A stretch of 57,881 bases of DNA from Russula earlei (taxonomy: Eukaryota; Basidiomycota; Agaricomycetes; Russulales; Russulaceae): contig JAGFNK010000335.1 of NCBI GenBank assembly GCA_025769875.1, positions 1 through 57,881 on the forward strand. The letters run 5' to 3'. A program made the translations under genes and the position numbers. The notes under the pieces were generated by a model. It searched no databases, was not told where the DNA came from, and was given only the letters and a program-made list of their open reading frames with translations. Positions 42,070 to 52,335 of the stretch are shown piece after piece. Positions within the stretch are counted from its first letter, which is position 1. Every line of letters begins with the position of its first letter.

Positions 42070-43506
42070 ATGCGCGCCTCGGTTTCTGCCATATTCTGCC
42101 TCGCCGTTGGTATCGCTCCATCATTCGCGCTTCCTGGACTGTACGCCCACCTCGTCAAGTTCTCTTTCCTCTGAAGTTGACTTTACCTTTTAGGCTTAAA
42201 TCACGAGGAGATTCATCAAGATCGTCCGTGCCTCATGACTAGTCCGCCCACCTCGTCAAGTTCTCTTTCCTCCTGAAGTTGACTTTAACTTTTAGTGGTC
42301 AAGGTATATCAGAAGACCCACGGGCCCAGTTTACAGAGATGTACGCCCACCTCGTCAAGTTCTCTTTCCTCTGAAGTTGACTTTACCTTTTAGGCTTAAA
42401 TCACGAGGAGATTCATCAAGGTCGTCCGTGCCTCATGACTAGTCCGCCCACCTCGTCAAGTTCTCTTTCCTCCTGAAGTTGACTTTAACTTTTAGTGGTC
42501 AAGGTATATCAGAAGACCCACGGGCCCACTTTACAGAGATGTACGCCCACCTCGTCAAGTTCTCTTTCCTCTGAAGTTGACTTTACCTTTTAGGCTTAAA
42601 TCACGAGGAGATTCATCAAGATCGTCCGTGCCTCATGACTAGTCCGCCCACCTCGTCAAGTTCTCTTTCTTCCTGAAGTTGACTTTAACTTTTAGTGGTC
42701 AAGGTATATCAGAAGACCCACGGGCCCAGTTTACAGAGATGTACGCCCACCTCGTCAAGTTCTCTTTCCTCTGAAGTTGACTTTACCTTTTAGGCTTAAA
42801 TCACGAGGAGATTCATCAAGATCGTCCGTGCCTCATGACTAGTCCGCCCACCTCGTCAAGTTCTCTTTCTTCCTGAAGTTGACTTTAACTTTTAGTGGTC
42901 AAGGTATATCAGAAGACCCACGGGCCCAGTTTACAGAGATGTACGCCCACCTCGTCAAGTTCTCTTTCCTCTGAAGTTGACTTTACCTTTTAGGCTTAAA
43001 TCGCCAGGAGATCCATCAAGATCGTCCGCGCCTCATGGCTTGTACGCCTACCGCGTCAAGTTATCTTTCCTCCCTGAAGTTGACTTTACCGTTTAGGGGT
43101 CAAGGTCCATCATCGCCCGTGCCTCATGGCTCGTACGCCCACTCGTCACGTTATCTTTCCTCCCTGAAGTTGACTTTACCTTGTAGACCTAGTGCTAGTA
43201 TGCCAACTAGGTTTGCATCTCCCGTGCCCTCATGAAGTGTACGCCCACCTCGTTAACTTTCCTCCCTGACGTTGACTTTACCTTGTAGACCTAGTGTGTC
43301 AAATCAGGGTCCATCGTCCGCGCCTCAAACGTACGTCCACCTCTTCAAGCTCTCTTTCCTCCCTGAAGTCGACTTTACCGTGCAGAAATACTTCTGCGTC
43401 CCGGTCCCGGTCCCGGTTCAGCATGCTGAGCATGGATTATGAGGAAGAAGAAAGATGGGGGTTCATCATCAAACAATTATTGATCGGGGTTCAAATAACA
43501 ATCTGA
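42070..43506 (+). CDS. Small secreted repeat protein built from phase-2 mini-exons
   Basis: Exon 1 (42070-42140) encodes a secretion signal, MRASVSAIFCLAVGIAPSFA, then LPG. From 42141 the DNA repeats every 200 bp. Each unit is intron (53 bp, GTACGC...TTTTAG), exon of 48 bp, intron (54 bp, GTCCGC...TTTTAG), exon of 45 bp. Exons 2-9: 42194-42241, 42296-42340, 42394-42441, 42496-42540, 42594-42641, 42696-42740, 42794-42841, 42896-42940. Then diverged 42994-43041 and 43097-43132. All introns fall after the second codon base, so exons add whole codons: a 31-residue repeat LKSRGDSSRSSVPHDYG + QGISEDPRAQFTEM, four times. Two 3' endings are possible: a stop at 43233-43235 in a 12th exon (191 residues), or 43187-43210, 43289-43330 and 43386-43506, which keeps phase 2 and adds an SRSRSRF...DYEEEE tail. 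Secretion and processing are inferred; no known family is recognised. Confidence 0.72.
42141..43385 (+). repeat. 200-bp tandem array (intron + exon units) with degenerate 3' copies
   Basis: Four and a half units at exactly 200-bp spacing (42141, 42341, 42541, 42741, 42941) differ at only a few bases, for example 42421 A/G and 42529 G/C. Four diverged half-units of about 95-105 bp follow to 43385. Each unit is two half-units whose intron-like parts are almost the same while the exon-like parts are unrelated. Confidence 0.97.
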
Positions 43507-43962
43507 GTTCAAATATTGTTATGGGTCCAAATACTTTTCAGGTTGTCAGGCCTGAGTGGCCCCATAATATGAGGAGATGATGAGGGGTTAGCCAAATTAG
43601 TTGTGAAATTATTGCAAACCTGTATATATGATTTAGTCCAAGTGAAGAGGGACTGTAGTGTGCCACCATGGGCATGTGGAGTTTGTGGGGCTTGTTCTGA
43701 GAGTGGGTATGAGCAGAGGAATAGAGAGCAAGCTGTAAGCTTCCTTACTCCATTCTGGAGATCAACCTTGAATTACCCCCAAATTGCTGGATCTGTGTCC
43801 AACCTAGACCCTCCCCAGACCTCCCCCAACATATTGTTGGAACTGCCACTTGGGACACCTTCCACACATTCCTCTGCTATGTTACCACTGAAAATGAAGG
43901 AGAACTACCAGTAGAGTCAAATAATGAGGAGGTACCAGATGGGGACTGGTATGTGTTGCAAG
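43507..43962. other. Gap with a fragment of the shared filler block
   Basis: 43650-43745 matches the filler of the long-TIR elements (GTGGGGCTTGTTCTGAGAGT). The rest is unrecognised. Confidence 0.5.
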
Positions 43963-44971
43963 TGTTGCAAATTGAGACCAGAACTGGGCCACAAAGCTTA
44001 AAGAAACTCTTACCACATCTTTTTACTTTCGTCCCTAACATCTGTCCCTTACTACTTCATGGACTACTCTCCCTATGGAACAAGATATAATTGTCACAAA
44101 GGCATTGTAGCACAACTAGACACCTTGTTCCAATTGGGTAATCACCACATGGCAGCCACATGGCCACTCAGCCACCAGAGAACCTGAAACAGTGGAATGG
44201 ACTCTTACAACTTGTTGCATAACTCATATGACATCATCTAGCTCCAATGACATGATGGCTGACTGAGTGGCTCCACACTGACATCATCTGCTCACCAAGC
44301 ACTCCACTGTGACATCATTATGGTGTCATTGCTCCACAAGGATCAGTAATACACTCAGTCTGTCAGGACTCACTGTTGAACAATCCAGTTCAAGAGTGAG
44401 GTAGGAGCTCAGAGATAAGTCAACTGAGTTTGAGAACAAAGTTGGCAAAGAGTACAGTCCAAATGAGTAACAAGTACCAGAAGGGGACTGGTACTGGCTG
44501 TGAGAGGTGGTCACAGAAGGAGAGAGCCAGAGTGTGCTAGATAGGGTGGTCACAAAGGAGTACCCTCAGTAATAGAGTGCCACAAATCAAATGGACAGTC
44601 TGAAGACTGTCCACTACTTTATTGAGTGCTTATAAACTACAACAGAACTGCTAAATAGGGAACGAGTCATAACCTTGTTATCAAGCACAATTGATAGATG
44701 AGTAAGAAGTCAGAGCATGCTTAGTGAGCCTGCTCAGTCATGCTCAGTAAGCTGCTGAGTAAGAGGGTTCACAATGATGAGTAAGGGCCTTTTAGTGTCC
44801 ACATGTTCACTGCTTAGTGCATGTGCAAAGCATCCTGAACTCTTTACTGTTAGTTAGTTTAGGGCCAGTCATTTGGGGACTTGAGGTATTTGTCAGTGGA
44901 GTAGTGTTGCCTATAAGGCCCCTTATATAGTTCTGTTAGGGTCCTTAGAGTCGACCCTAATAGTCATATTA

Positions 44972-45850
44972 CTGTCGTTTTCATGTGACCTTGCACTTGC
45001 CATTTTTGGATGTCATTTCAAGTGTGAAATTAAAACTGCTATATCTCAACAGTTTCTCAACAGATTGCCTTGAAAATTTGCCAGTAGAGCCTTATATACT
45101 ATATCTAGGTGCAGCAAAAATATGGGAGTCTAATATTCAGTTCTTGAGATGTCAATTTTCAGGGTGCTGACATGAGTGCAAAACTTTGAACTGCCATATC
45201 TCAACTGTTTCTGAATTGATTGACTTGGAACTTCGACAGTGGGATCTCATGTACTGTATCTAGGTGCAGCCCAAGAGTTGGGGTCTAATTCTTTGTTCTT
45301 GAAGTTTCGATTTTTGGGTGCCATCTGAGTGTGAAATTTTGAACTGCCATATCTCAACCATTTCTCAATGGATTGCCTTGAAACTTGGACAGTGGGATCT
45401 CATGTAATGTGTCTAGGTGCAGCCAAAGAGTTGGTGTATAATTATCAGTTCTTGAAGTTTCGATTTTTGGGTGCCCATCTGCATGCAATTTTTTGAACTG
45501 TCATATCTCAACCATTTCTTGATGGATTGCCTTGAAACTTGGACAGTAGAACCTCATGTACTGTATCCAGAGGCAGCCAAATAATTGGTTTCACTCATTG
45601 AATTTTCACAGTTTTGGGGTGCTAACCCCAAGCATGATAAAATTACATTATCCCTACAGCTGAGCACATGATATGATACAACTATTTATGACGTAGCGCA
45701 CAAGAAGGGCACATTCATGGGACTGGACAAGGACTGACAGGAAGAGTGATAAGACAAAATCGAAACAATGACATGAGGCATGCATCGAGGCAGCGATTGT
45801 GATCGCGCATGAATGGGCAAATAGTGGGCTGGGAGCCCTTGCGTATGGTC
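44972..45850 (+). repeat. Left long TIR (four 153-bp units plus inner part)
   Basis: The phrase ACTGCYATATCTCAAC recurs at about 45035, 45189, 45343 and 45496. The inner part (ACCCCAAGCATGATAA, GATACAACTATTTA, GATCGCGCATGAATG) is also mirrored on the right side. Confidence 0.9.
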
Positions 45851-46485
45851 GCGGCAAACAATGGCAAACGATGGAGGGATGGCTTGGTAGGCCGGAGTGA
45901 TGTGGTGAGCGATAGTGTGATGCTCAGGCACCTTTCGGCATTTGTCATGCGAGATGCGGCATTTGCGCGCACACTACCTTCGTTGCCTACCCGACCTGCA
46001 GAAAAATGCGCTCATTTATCATTAGAGGGATCAGGACAGCTCTGTCATATGTGGTGCATCATACATACCTGATATCAGGACATTGTTGTTGACCCTTGGA
46101 TATGAAAGCTTGCCCCTTTCACCTGGGCATTCAATTACATGACTCTGAAGGTGGAAATCATTATTCCCTTCTGGTCCGACCGTGGCCAGCTGTCTGTCAC
46201 ATTCTCTATTGAGGGACGATGGGACCACAAGCAGCGGTGTACAAGTCTCAACCTGTTGGCGGCCGGATGCGTGTGAAGGAGCAGAGGGGTCTGGAGGAAG
46301 GATGGGATTCAGGGAGACATACCTTCATCATTCCTGTCTACCTTTCATTTTGTTCTCCCATGCAGTGCATCATACTATTGTATGTGTGTGGTCTCAAGCA
46401 AGACATGAAACTTGCATGTCATGGGTTCCCTCCTCTGCAGCGAGTTCAGATGCGTGCTGACAGGCATGTGCAAGCAGGCATCTCA
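45851..46485. other. Element interior without recognised gene
   Basis: CpG-rich relative to the LTRs. An open plus frame (46219-46497) and a minus frame (46031-46228) have no recognised domains. Confidence 0.4.
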
Positions 46486-47123
46486 CATAAAGAATAAAGA
46501 GTGGATCTTCGCTGACAAGATCTCTGGCACACAGTGATTGAGGACTTGCATCGGCTCCTCGTGCCACCACTTGTCATGGCCCTGTGTCCACGGAACTTTG
46601 TTCCCCGTGTGCCTAAGAATGAGGACATGCTCAACGTGCAGGCAGCCCTTCAGTGCCAAATCGACTGCTTTGGTTGCGATAGTCTTCCCACTGCGACGCC
46701 CTTGTTTGGCTGTCCACTCTGTCGTGTTTTCTGGCTTCTCTGCAGGGGCAAATTGTGACCGTATCAATGACTGCCAGAGCCGCGTCGTCCTTACGGCACC
46801 AATGCGCGCACACATGAAGAGGGCAGCGACCGCTTGCCATGCCAGAGGAAGGTAGATAGAGACGGAATTGCCTTTCTTGATGCCGAGAGATTTCAGTACA
46901 TTGGCAACACTAGAATCGTCATGTGGCAATTCAGCATAGGGACCTCTCAACCTTTGTTGGGCTCATCAGCTTTGTAAATGATAGTGGTCTGGATAGATGA
47001 GCCATCTGACATGGAGATACCCAGAAATGGCTCTGATCAATCATAATCTATGGCAGTATGGACCTTGTTGGGATGTTTGAATGCCTAACAGTCAACACAG
47101 TTGTATGACACAGTCAGACCCAC
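46486..47123 (-). pseudogene. Captured fragment of an acetyl-CoA synthetase gene
   Basis: AMP-forming acetyl-CoA synthetase makes acetyl-CoA from acetate, ATP and CoA; only an N-terminal-third piece is here. Minus strand: SYNCVD...AFKHPNK, then a 75-bp GT...AG intron (46989-47063), then TIIYKADEPNKG, SSVANVLKSLGIKKGNSVSI, YLPLAWQAVAALFMCARIGA. After an inverted 84-bp segment it continues GKTIATKAVDLALKGC, VEHVLILRHTGNKVPWTQG, DKWWHEEPM. The missing piece, HSVVFSGFSAGANCDRINDC, QSRVVLT, reads on the plus strand at about 46711-46794. A TAG and frameshifts are also present. The retained intron shows capture from genomic DNA and not from mRNA. The active site and C-terminal half are absent, so there is no enzyme. 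Confidence 0.88.
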
Positions 47124-47375
47124 GGGGATGAGGCGACATGAGGGGTGGCGTGGGGCGTATTACTTGTGTCAGCAGCATCTCAGGCACTGGTGGTGTGGAG
47201 GTGGTTTGTGCTCCTCCTGAAGTGGTGAGTGACTGAGCTCAGGTCCGGGGCCTTCTTGGACAACGTGTGTTGCATGAGACTAAAATGATGGACAGGGTTG
47301 AGACCAAAATGATGGCAGCGGATGAGCTGAGGTAACGGCTGTGAGTGAGACTGAAGCTGTGGAAGAAGCCAGATG

Positions 47376-48337
47376 TGTCATGAACCACTCTCTGGAGAGG
47401 GCCCTTGAAGGACCCTTCCTTATAGGAGGAAACCCAGCCTCTATGGTGTCACACTGTTCACACAAGCAAAAGGGGTGAGTAGAGGTGTCCACAATATCGC
47501 GTGCGCATTGTTGCATGAGCGATTCTCGGCACAATCAACATACAGCAAGCCCCACTTAAAAGCAACCCTTCTAGCAACAAAGGACAGTATTAGGGCCTTC
47601 CTAAGGACCCTTTGGAGCGACTCTAGGAGCTCTACAATAGGCACTAACCTAGTATCAAAGGCCCTACAATGTGTCATTAGACCAACTCTAATAACTATAG
47701 AACGAACTATAAGGCAATACTAAGGACCTTAATAGAAGTATTAGGGTCGACTCTAAGGACCCTAATAGAACTATATAAGGGCCTTATAAGATAACACTAC
47801 TCCCTAACCAAACTACAAGTCCTCAAATGACCGGCCCTAAACTAACTAACAGAAAATGAATCAGATGCTCGCACGTGCACTAAAGCAGTGAACACGTGGA
47901 CAATGAAAGCTCTTACTCATCAGGAGAAGCCTTCTTACTCAGCAGCTTACTGAGCATGACTGAGCATGCTCAGTAAGTGCACTTTGACTTCTTACTCATC
48001 CCTCTATTGTGCTTGCTAACAAGGTTATGACTCATTCCCTATTTAGCAGTTCTCTTGTAGTATATAAGCGCTCAATAAAGTAGCGGACAGTCCTCAGACT
48101 GTCCATTTGTTTACGGCACTCCCTATTCCTGGGATACTCCTTTAAGGACCGTCCCCTTGTGACTATCCTGGCCTCCTCTCTGCGTGATTGTTCAACTCTC
48201 ACAGTGACAGTACCTCTCTGGTACCTGTTACTACTCTGGACTCTACTCCTTGCCCACGCCGTCTTGGACATCTATCAACTCGTCTCCGAGCTTACCCCTT
48301 GCTCTTGAACTGGATAGTTCAACAGTGAGTCTTGACA
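47376..48337 (+). repeat. R1 solo LTR, target duplication AGATG
   Basis: 962 bp, TGTCATGAACC to GAGTCTTGACA, flanked by AGATG at 47371-47375 and 48338-48342. TATATAAG near 48060, hairpin GGACAGTC/GACTGTCC near 48086. Inserted inside the long-TIR element, so it is younger than that insertion. Confidence 0.95.
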
Positions 48338-48848
48338 AGATGAAGCTGACTTTGTAGGGGCTGGCTGGACTGAAGTAACGGTGGCTAGAGGAGATGAGGA
48401 GGAGACTGAGACTGTGGCAACTGGGATTGAGACAACTGGGGCAGATAAGGCTGGCAGGGCAGCACATGTGGCCAACAGAATGGCCGACAGAATTGAAACA
48501 ACTAGAGACAGGGATAGTGTTGGTGACATAGACAGCCAGCGATGCTGAAATGATGGCAGCAGGCAATATGAAGACTTGGCGGATGAAGCAGGTGCCGATG
48601 GACAAGAGGTGGCAGTGGGCAGAACTGGGGACATGATGGCGACGACTTGGCAAGGCAAAGAATGGAGCGGCTGATGAAGCTAAGACAGCTGACGATAGGG
48701 ATACGGCAGGTGTGACAGATGCAGGGTTGATGGTGGATGGACAATGGACAAGGCTGAGTGAGACAGCACGGAAGGTCAGAGATAGAGTTGTCCATTTTGG
48801 TCATAGCATACCCAAAGAGGGAAAACTTTCAACACACCCATCACCGCC

Positions 48849-49912
48849 ATGGCTCAAGGCAAAGCAATCTCAGAAGAAGTGCAATGGATCATCATTCGTC
48901 TCAGTACAAACATGTCGGCGGAGGATATCTCCATCTATACAGATGTAAGTGTGCAAAAAGTTGAAGGGATCCTCGCCAACTTCAAGCACACTGGTGGTGT
49001 CAAACTTCCCTGCCAAGCGAAACCTCTACTCCATTGGTCACTTTGTGACTATGATGTCGAGGTATGTGGCACAAAAAATGTACTAGCACATTTTTTATTG
49101 AAATTGGACCCATACAGCACCTGTTGACAACTCTGAATAGCCCACCAGATCTCTATCTCGATGAGTTGCATATGGAAATGTTAGAGACATGTGGGGTGTT
49201 GGTATCAGTGTCAACAATATGGAGGACACTTGTCAAGGCTGGCTATAGCTTGAAGAAGGTACGCACTTTTCCTTATGTACATTTCAAGCTTCTGATACAC
49301 GATGGATAGCTCTCACGCACTGCACTTGAGCATTGTGAAGAAAAGTGAGCTGCATTTGCTGCACGTATTGGAACCTAGCATCCAAATCAGATTATCTTTG
49401 TGGATGAGAGTTCTGTTGATTGCCGAACAACATACCGTGGATGAGCTTGGGCTATTCATGGCAGGAAAGCCATGCGGAAGGCATTTTTCTGTCGAGGATG
49501 ATGGTGAGTGACATGCCATCCATAACGCCATGTAACTCATGATTTTCATGTGCCAGATATTCTGTCCTTCCTGCGTTATCTCTCAATGATGGTATTATAC
49601 ACTGCGACATCGTTGAAGGCTCTTTCGACACTGAGCTTTTCTGCACATTCATCAATCACCTCTTGGATCATATGCAGCCATTTCCGGCCCCCAATTCAGT
49701 CATTGTTATGGACAATTGTCAAATTCACAAGGACCCTGCCATTTTGGAGGTTATTGAATCTCAGTAAATTCTATTCACATCTATTGACAAGTGTTGACCC
49801 TCCTGTTCATATTTAGAGGCATGTGTGTCAAATTTCTGCCGCCCTATTCCCCCGATTATAACCCAATTGAGCTGGCATTTTCTGCAATGAAGTACCTGTT
49901 CTCACATGACAC
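48849..49912 (+). pseudogene. Tc1/mariner transposase (DD34E), decayed and C-terminally cut
   Basis: Exons 48849-49061, 49118-49258, 49310-49503, 49557-49763 and 49817-about 49912, with 51-56 bp GT...AG introns. The N-terminal helix-turn-helix reads VQWIIIRLSTNMSAEDISIY; then PPDLYLDELHMEMLETCGVL and SVSTIWRTLVKAGYSLKK. Catalytic residues: Asp in FVDESSVD, Asp in VIVMDNCQIH, Glu in YSPDYNPIELAF, with 34 residues between the last two. Four in-frame stops lie in exon 3: three TGA (two side by side before YSVLPALS) and one TAG, all one C-to-T change from Arg or Gln codons. The usual C-terminal 40 residues are replaced by unrelated sequence after KYLFSHD. It would cut at TA sites and is the natural mobiliser of the enclosing element. 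Confidence 0.88.
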
Positions 49913-50780
49913 AGCATGGCAAGTACCAAGTGGCGTTGCTGCCCCAAGTTTCTTCCCTTCCCCTTCTCCCCTCTCCACAGTCTCCGACCGTCCTCTATTT
50001 TCATATCTTTTTCTTTGTGTGGTTGGTCCTTTTTTTTTTTCTCTCTCAGCTGCTTTCTGACCCATGAACACGCTTTAGGCCTCATTCCGTGGGTGTAGAT
50101 ACTTGCTTCCAAGTCTCTATTTTGCTTATGCCTGACTGTTTCTCTTGCACCTCGACTTTCCAAACCATCACCACCTCCCCCTCCGATGGATGCCAAAGAA
50201 GACGAGTCAACCGCACCTGTGGCTTGAAACGAGGCAAGCCTTGCTCCTCACCTTTGTCTATCGCCTCACTTTGTTCTGACTGCCCCCACAGACCAACAAA
50301 AAAAAGACGTGCTATGGAAAATGCTGTTCTCTCTTCCTGCAACTCGCCTCACATCAATCATAACCTTGTCCATCAATACCCTCCTGATCTTGTTTGCCAC
50401 AGACTTTGTCATTGCGCCACTCATCAATTCTGCCACTGATGTCATCTCTACGCACATTTGGGCAGTCTATCCAGATGCCATCAAAGTTGTCATCTGATAT
50501 CCTCTCTCTGGTGCCAACGCAACTGAACATGATGTCCTCCTCCTTTGGCGTCCCACCACTGCTGCTTCCACCGAGTCATGGATGGATGGCCCAACTCTTC
50601 ATCTGCAACCTGAGTGGACAAGCTGACCAAGCTCTGGCCCTCCAATAAATATGAATGTGCGTATATGTCCCCCACACTCTCCGATCGCATGGTGGACCTG
50701 CTCCTGACGGCCTTGTTCAGACGTCTTGGCACATACAAACAAGACCGTCCTGCTTTACCCACCCTCTCCCATCCACTTCC
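49913..50780 (+). other. Element interior, unrecognised captured-looking DNA
   Basis: 49908-49990 matches 37437-37530 (GCATTGCTGCCCCRAG, TTCCCTTCCCCT). Later an open stretch reads FVIAPLINSATDVISTHIWA (about 50407-50466), protein-like but unrecognised. Confidence 0.4.
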
Positions 50781-51662
50781 GCACCTTCCCAGATCCACGT
50801 CTCCTGACAGGCTCCCACTTCCGTTTTGTCATATCCTCATGCCTTAAGCCCAACTTTCCTTACGCGCTGCTCCTTGCACATTCACGCGCGATTGCAATTG
50901 CTACCTCCCATGAACACCTCAAGCATGCCCTTCTCGTGCGCTACTTGCTACAGTTGTAAATAGTTGTATCATGTCATGTTTTCAGCTATAGAGCAAATGT
51001 AATCTTATCATGCTTGGGGTTGGCACCCCACAATGTGAAATGAAACCCAATTATTTGGCTGCCTCTAGATACAGTACATGAGGTTCTGATGTCCAAGTTT
51101 CAAGGCAATCCATTGAGAAATAGTGGAGATATGGCTGTTCGAAATTTCGCACGCAGATCGGCACCCAAAATTCAAAACTTCAAGAACTGAATATTAGGCT
51201 CCCATATTTTAGTTGCACCTAGATACGGTATATAAGGTTCTACTTTCCAGGTTTCAAGGCAATCTATTGAGAAACGGTTGAGATATGGCAGTTTGAAATT
51301 TCACACTCAGATTGCACCCAAAAATTGAAACTTCAAGAGCTGATAATTATGCCCCAACTCTTGGGCTGCACCTAGATACAGGACATGAGATCCCACTGTC
51401 GAAGTTTCAAGTAAATCTGTTGAGAAACAGTTGAGATATGGCAGTTCAAAGTTTTGCACTCATGTCAGCACCTGAAAATCAACATCTCAAGAACTGAATA
51501 TTAGACTCCCATATTTTTGCTGCACCTAGATATAGTATATAAGGTTCTACTGGCAAAAGTTCAAGGCAATCTGTTGAGAAACTGTTGAGATATAGCAGTT
51601 TTAATTTCACACTTGAAATGACATCAAAAAATGGCAAGTGCAAGGTCACATGAAAACGACAG
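50781..51662 (-). repeat. Right long TIR of the Tc1-like element
   Basis: Mirror of 44972-45850; ends GGCAAGTGCAAGGTCACATG AAAACGACAG at the TA. Confidence 0.9.
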
Positions 51663-52335
51663 TAAGGTCCTTAGTATTGCCTTATAGTTTGTTCTACAGT
51701 TATTAGAGTTAGTCTAATAACACGTTCTAGGGCCTATAGTATCTCCATTAGTGTCCAATCTAGGGCACTTGAGGTCGTCCTAAGGGGTCTTTAGGGAGCC
51801 TTTAGTATTGTCTTTTAATGCTAGAAGGGTTGCTACTAAGTAGGGCTTGCTGTATGTCAATTGTGCCAAGAATCAATCATGCAACAATGCGCGCACAATA
51901 TTGTGGACACCACTACTCACCCCTTTTGGTTGTGTGAACAGGGTGGCATCATAGAGGCTGGGTTTCTCTAATAAGGAAGGGTCCTTCAAGGGCCCTCTCC
52001 AGGAAATGGTTCATAACAGTCAGGTCTAAACATGACACAAGCAAGTTTATGCCTCTACAACCCTATTGGATGGTACTAAAGAGTCTAGAATAGTCCCTGT
52101 AGTTTGTAATCAACCCTGTAAACAGTATATAAGCCCCAATGTAGCATGGCAGTCATCAGACTGTCCATTTGTGATACTCTCCTTCCAAAGTACACCTCAG
52201 TGACCACTTTGTTTAAAGTCCCCTCTTGTCTTCAAGGTACTCTTTAACGACTGCCTTGTTTAAAGCCCCCTCACTACACTGGCCTCTAACCTTTGCCTTT
52301 GTCTCTTGCAACACATACCAGTCCCTATATGGTAT

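Larger units (their letters stand above)
44972..51662. mobile_element. Long-TIR Tc1/mariner-type element with captured gene
   Basis: 6,691 bp, ends CTGTCGTTTTCATGTGACC / GGTCACATGAAAACGACAG, with TA on both sides (44970-44971 and 51663-51664). Other R1 copies read ...CTATTAAGGTCC here, so TA is duplicated, as in Tc1/mariner. TIRs are unusually long (about 700-880 bp). The interior contains a decayed DD34E transposase (+), an acetyl-CoA synthetase fragment (-), a nested R1 solo LTR and unrecognised captured-looking DNA. Normal Tc1 elements are 1-2 kb with short TIRs, so this is a derived, cargo-bearing form. TE name unknown. Confidence 0.85.
44361..52018 (-). repeat. R1 LTR (minus sense) split by the 6.69 kb element
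   Basis: R1 halves 44361-44971 and 51665-52018 total 965 bp. Ends TGTCAGGACTC and GGTTCATAACA. The left flank is CAGTC; on the right the LTR's CA merges with GTC (CAGTC at 52017-52021), the same two-base overlap as seen for R4 at 15662. Confidence 0.85.
43963..52335 (+). repeat. R2 LTR fragment, interrupted by R1 and its nested cargo
   Basis: R2 sequence is present at 43963-44360 and resumes at 52019-52335 (CTCAGT...CAGGTCTAAACATGACACAAGC, then the TATA region GTATATAAGCCCC). Between lies an R1 LTR in minus orientation. The last 115 bp of R2 are replaced by the next R1 LTR at 52336. Confidence 0.8.

Noticed and set aside
42141..43030. CRISPR-like or satellite array
   Set aside because: The period is 200 bp with no short repeat/unique spacer pattern, the genome is eukaryotic, and exon phase and signal peptide fit a gene better.
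44965..44976. TTAA target site, suggesting piggyBac
   Set aside because: The related empty site reads CTATTAAGG, but only TA is duplicated around the ends, and the internal transposase is DD34E Tc1-type.
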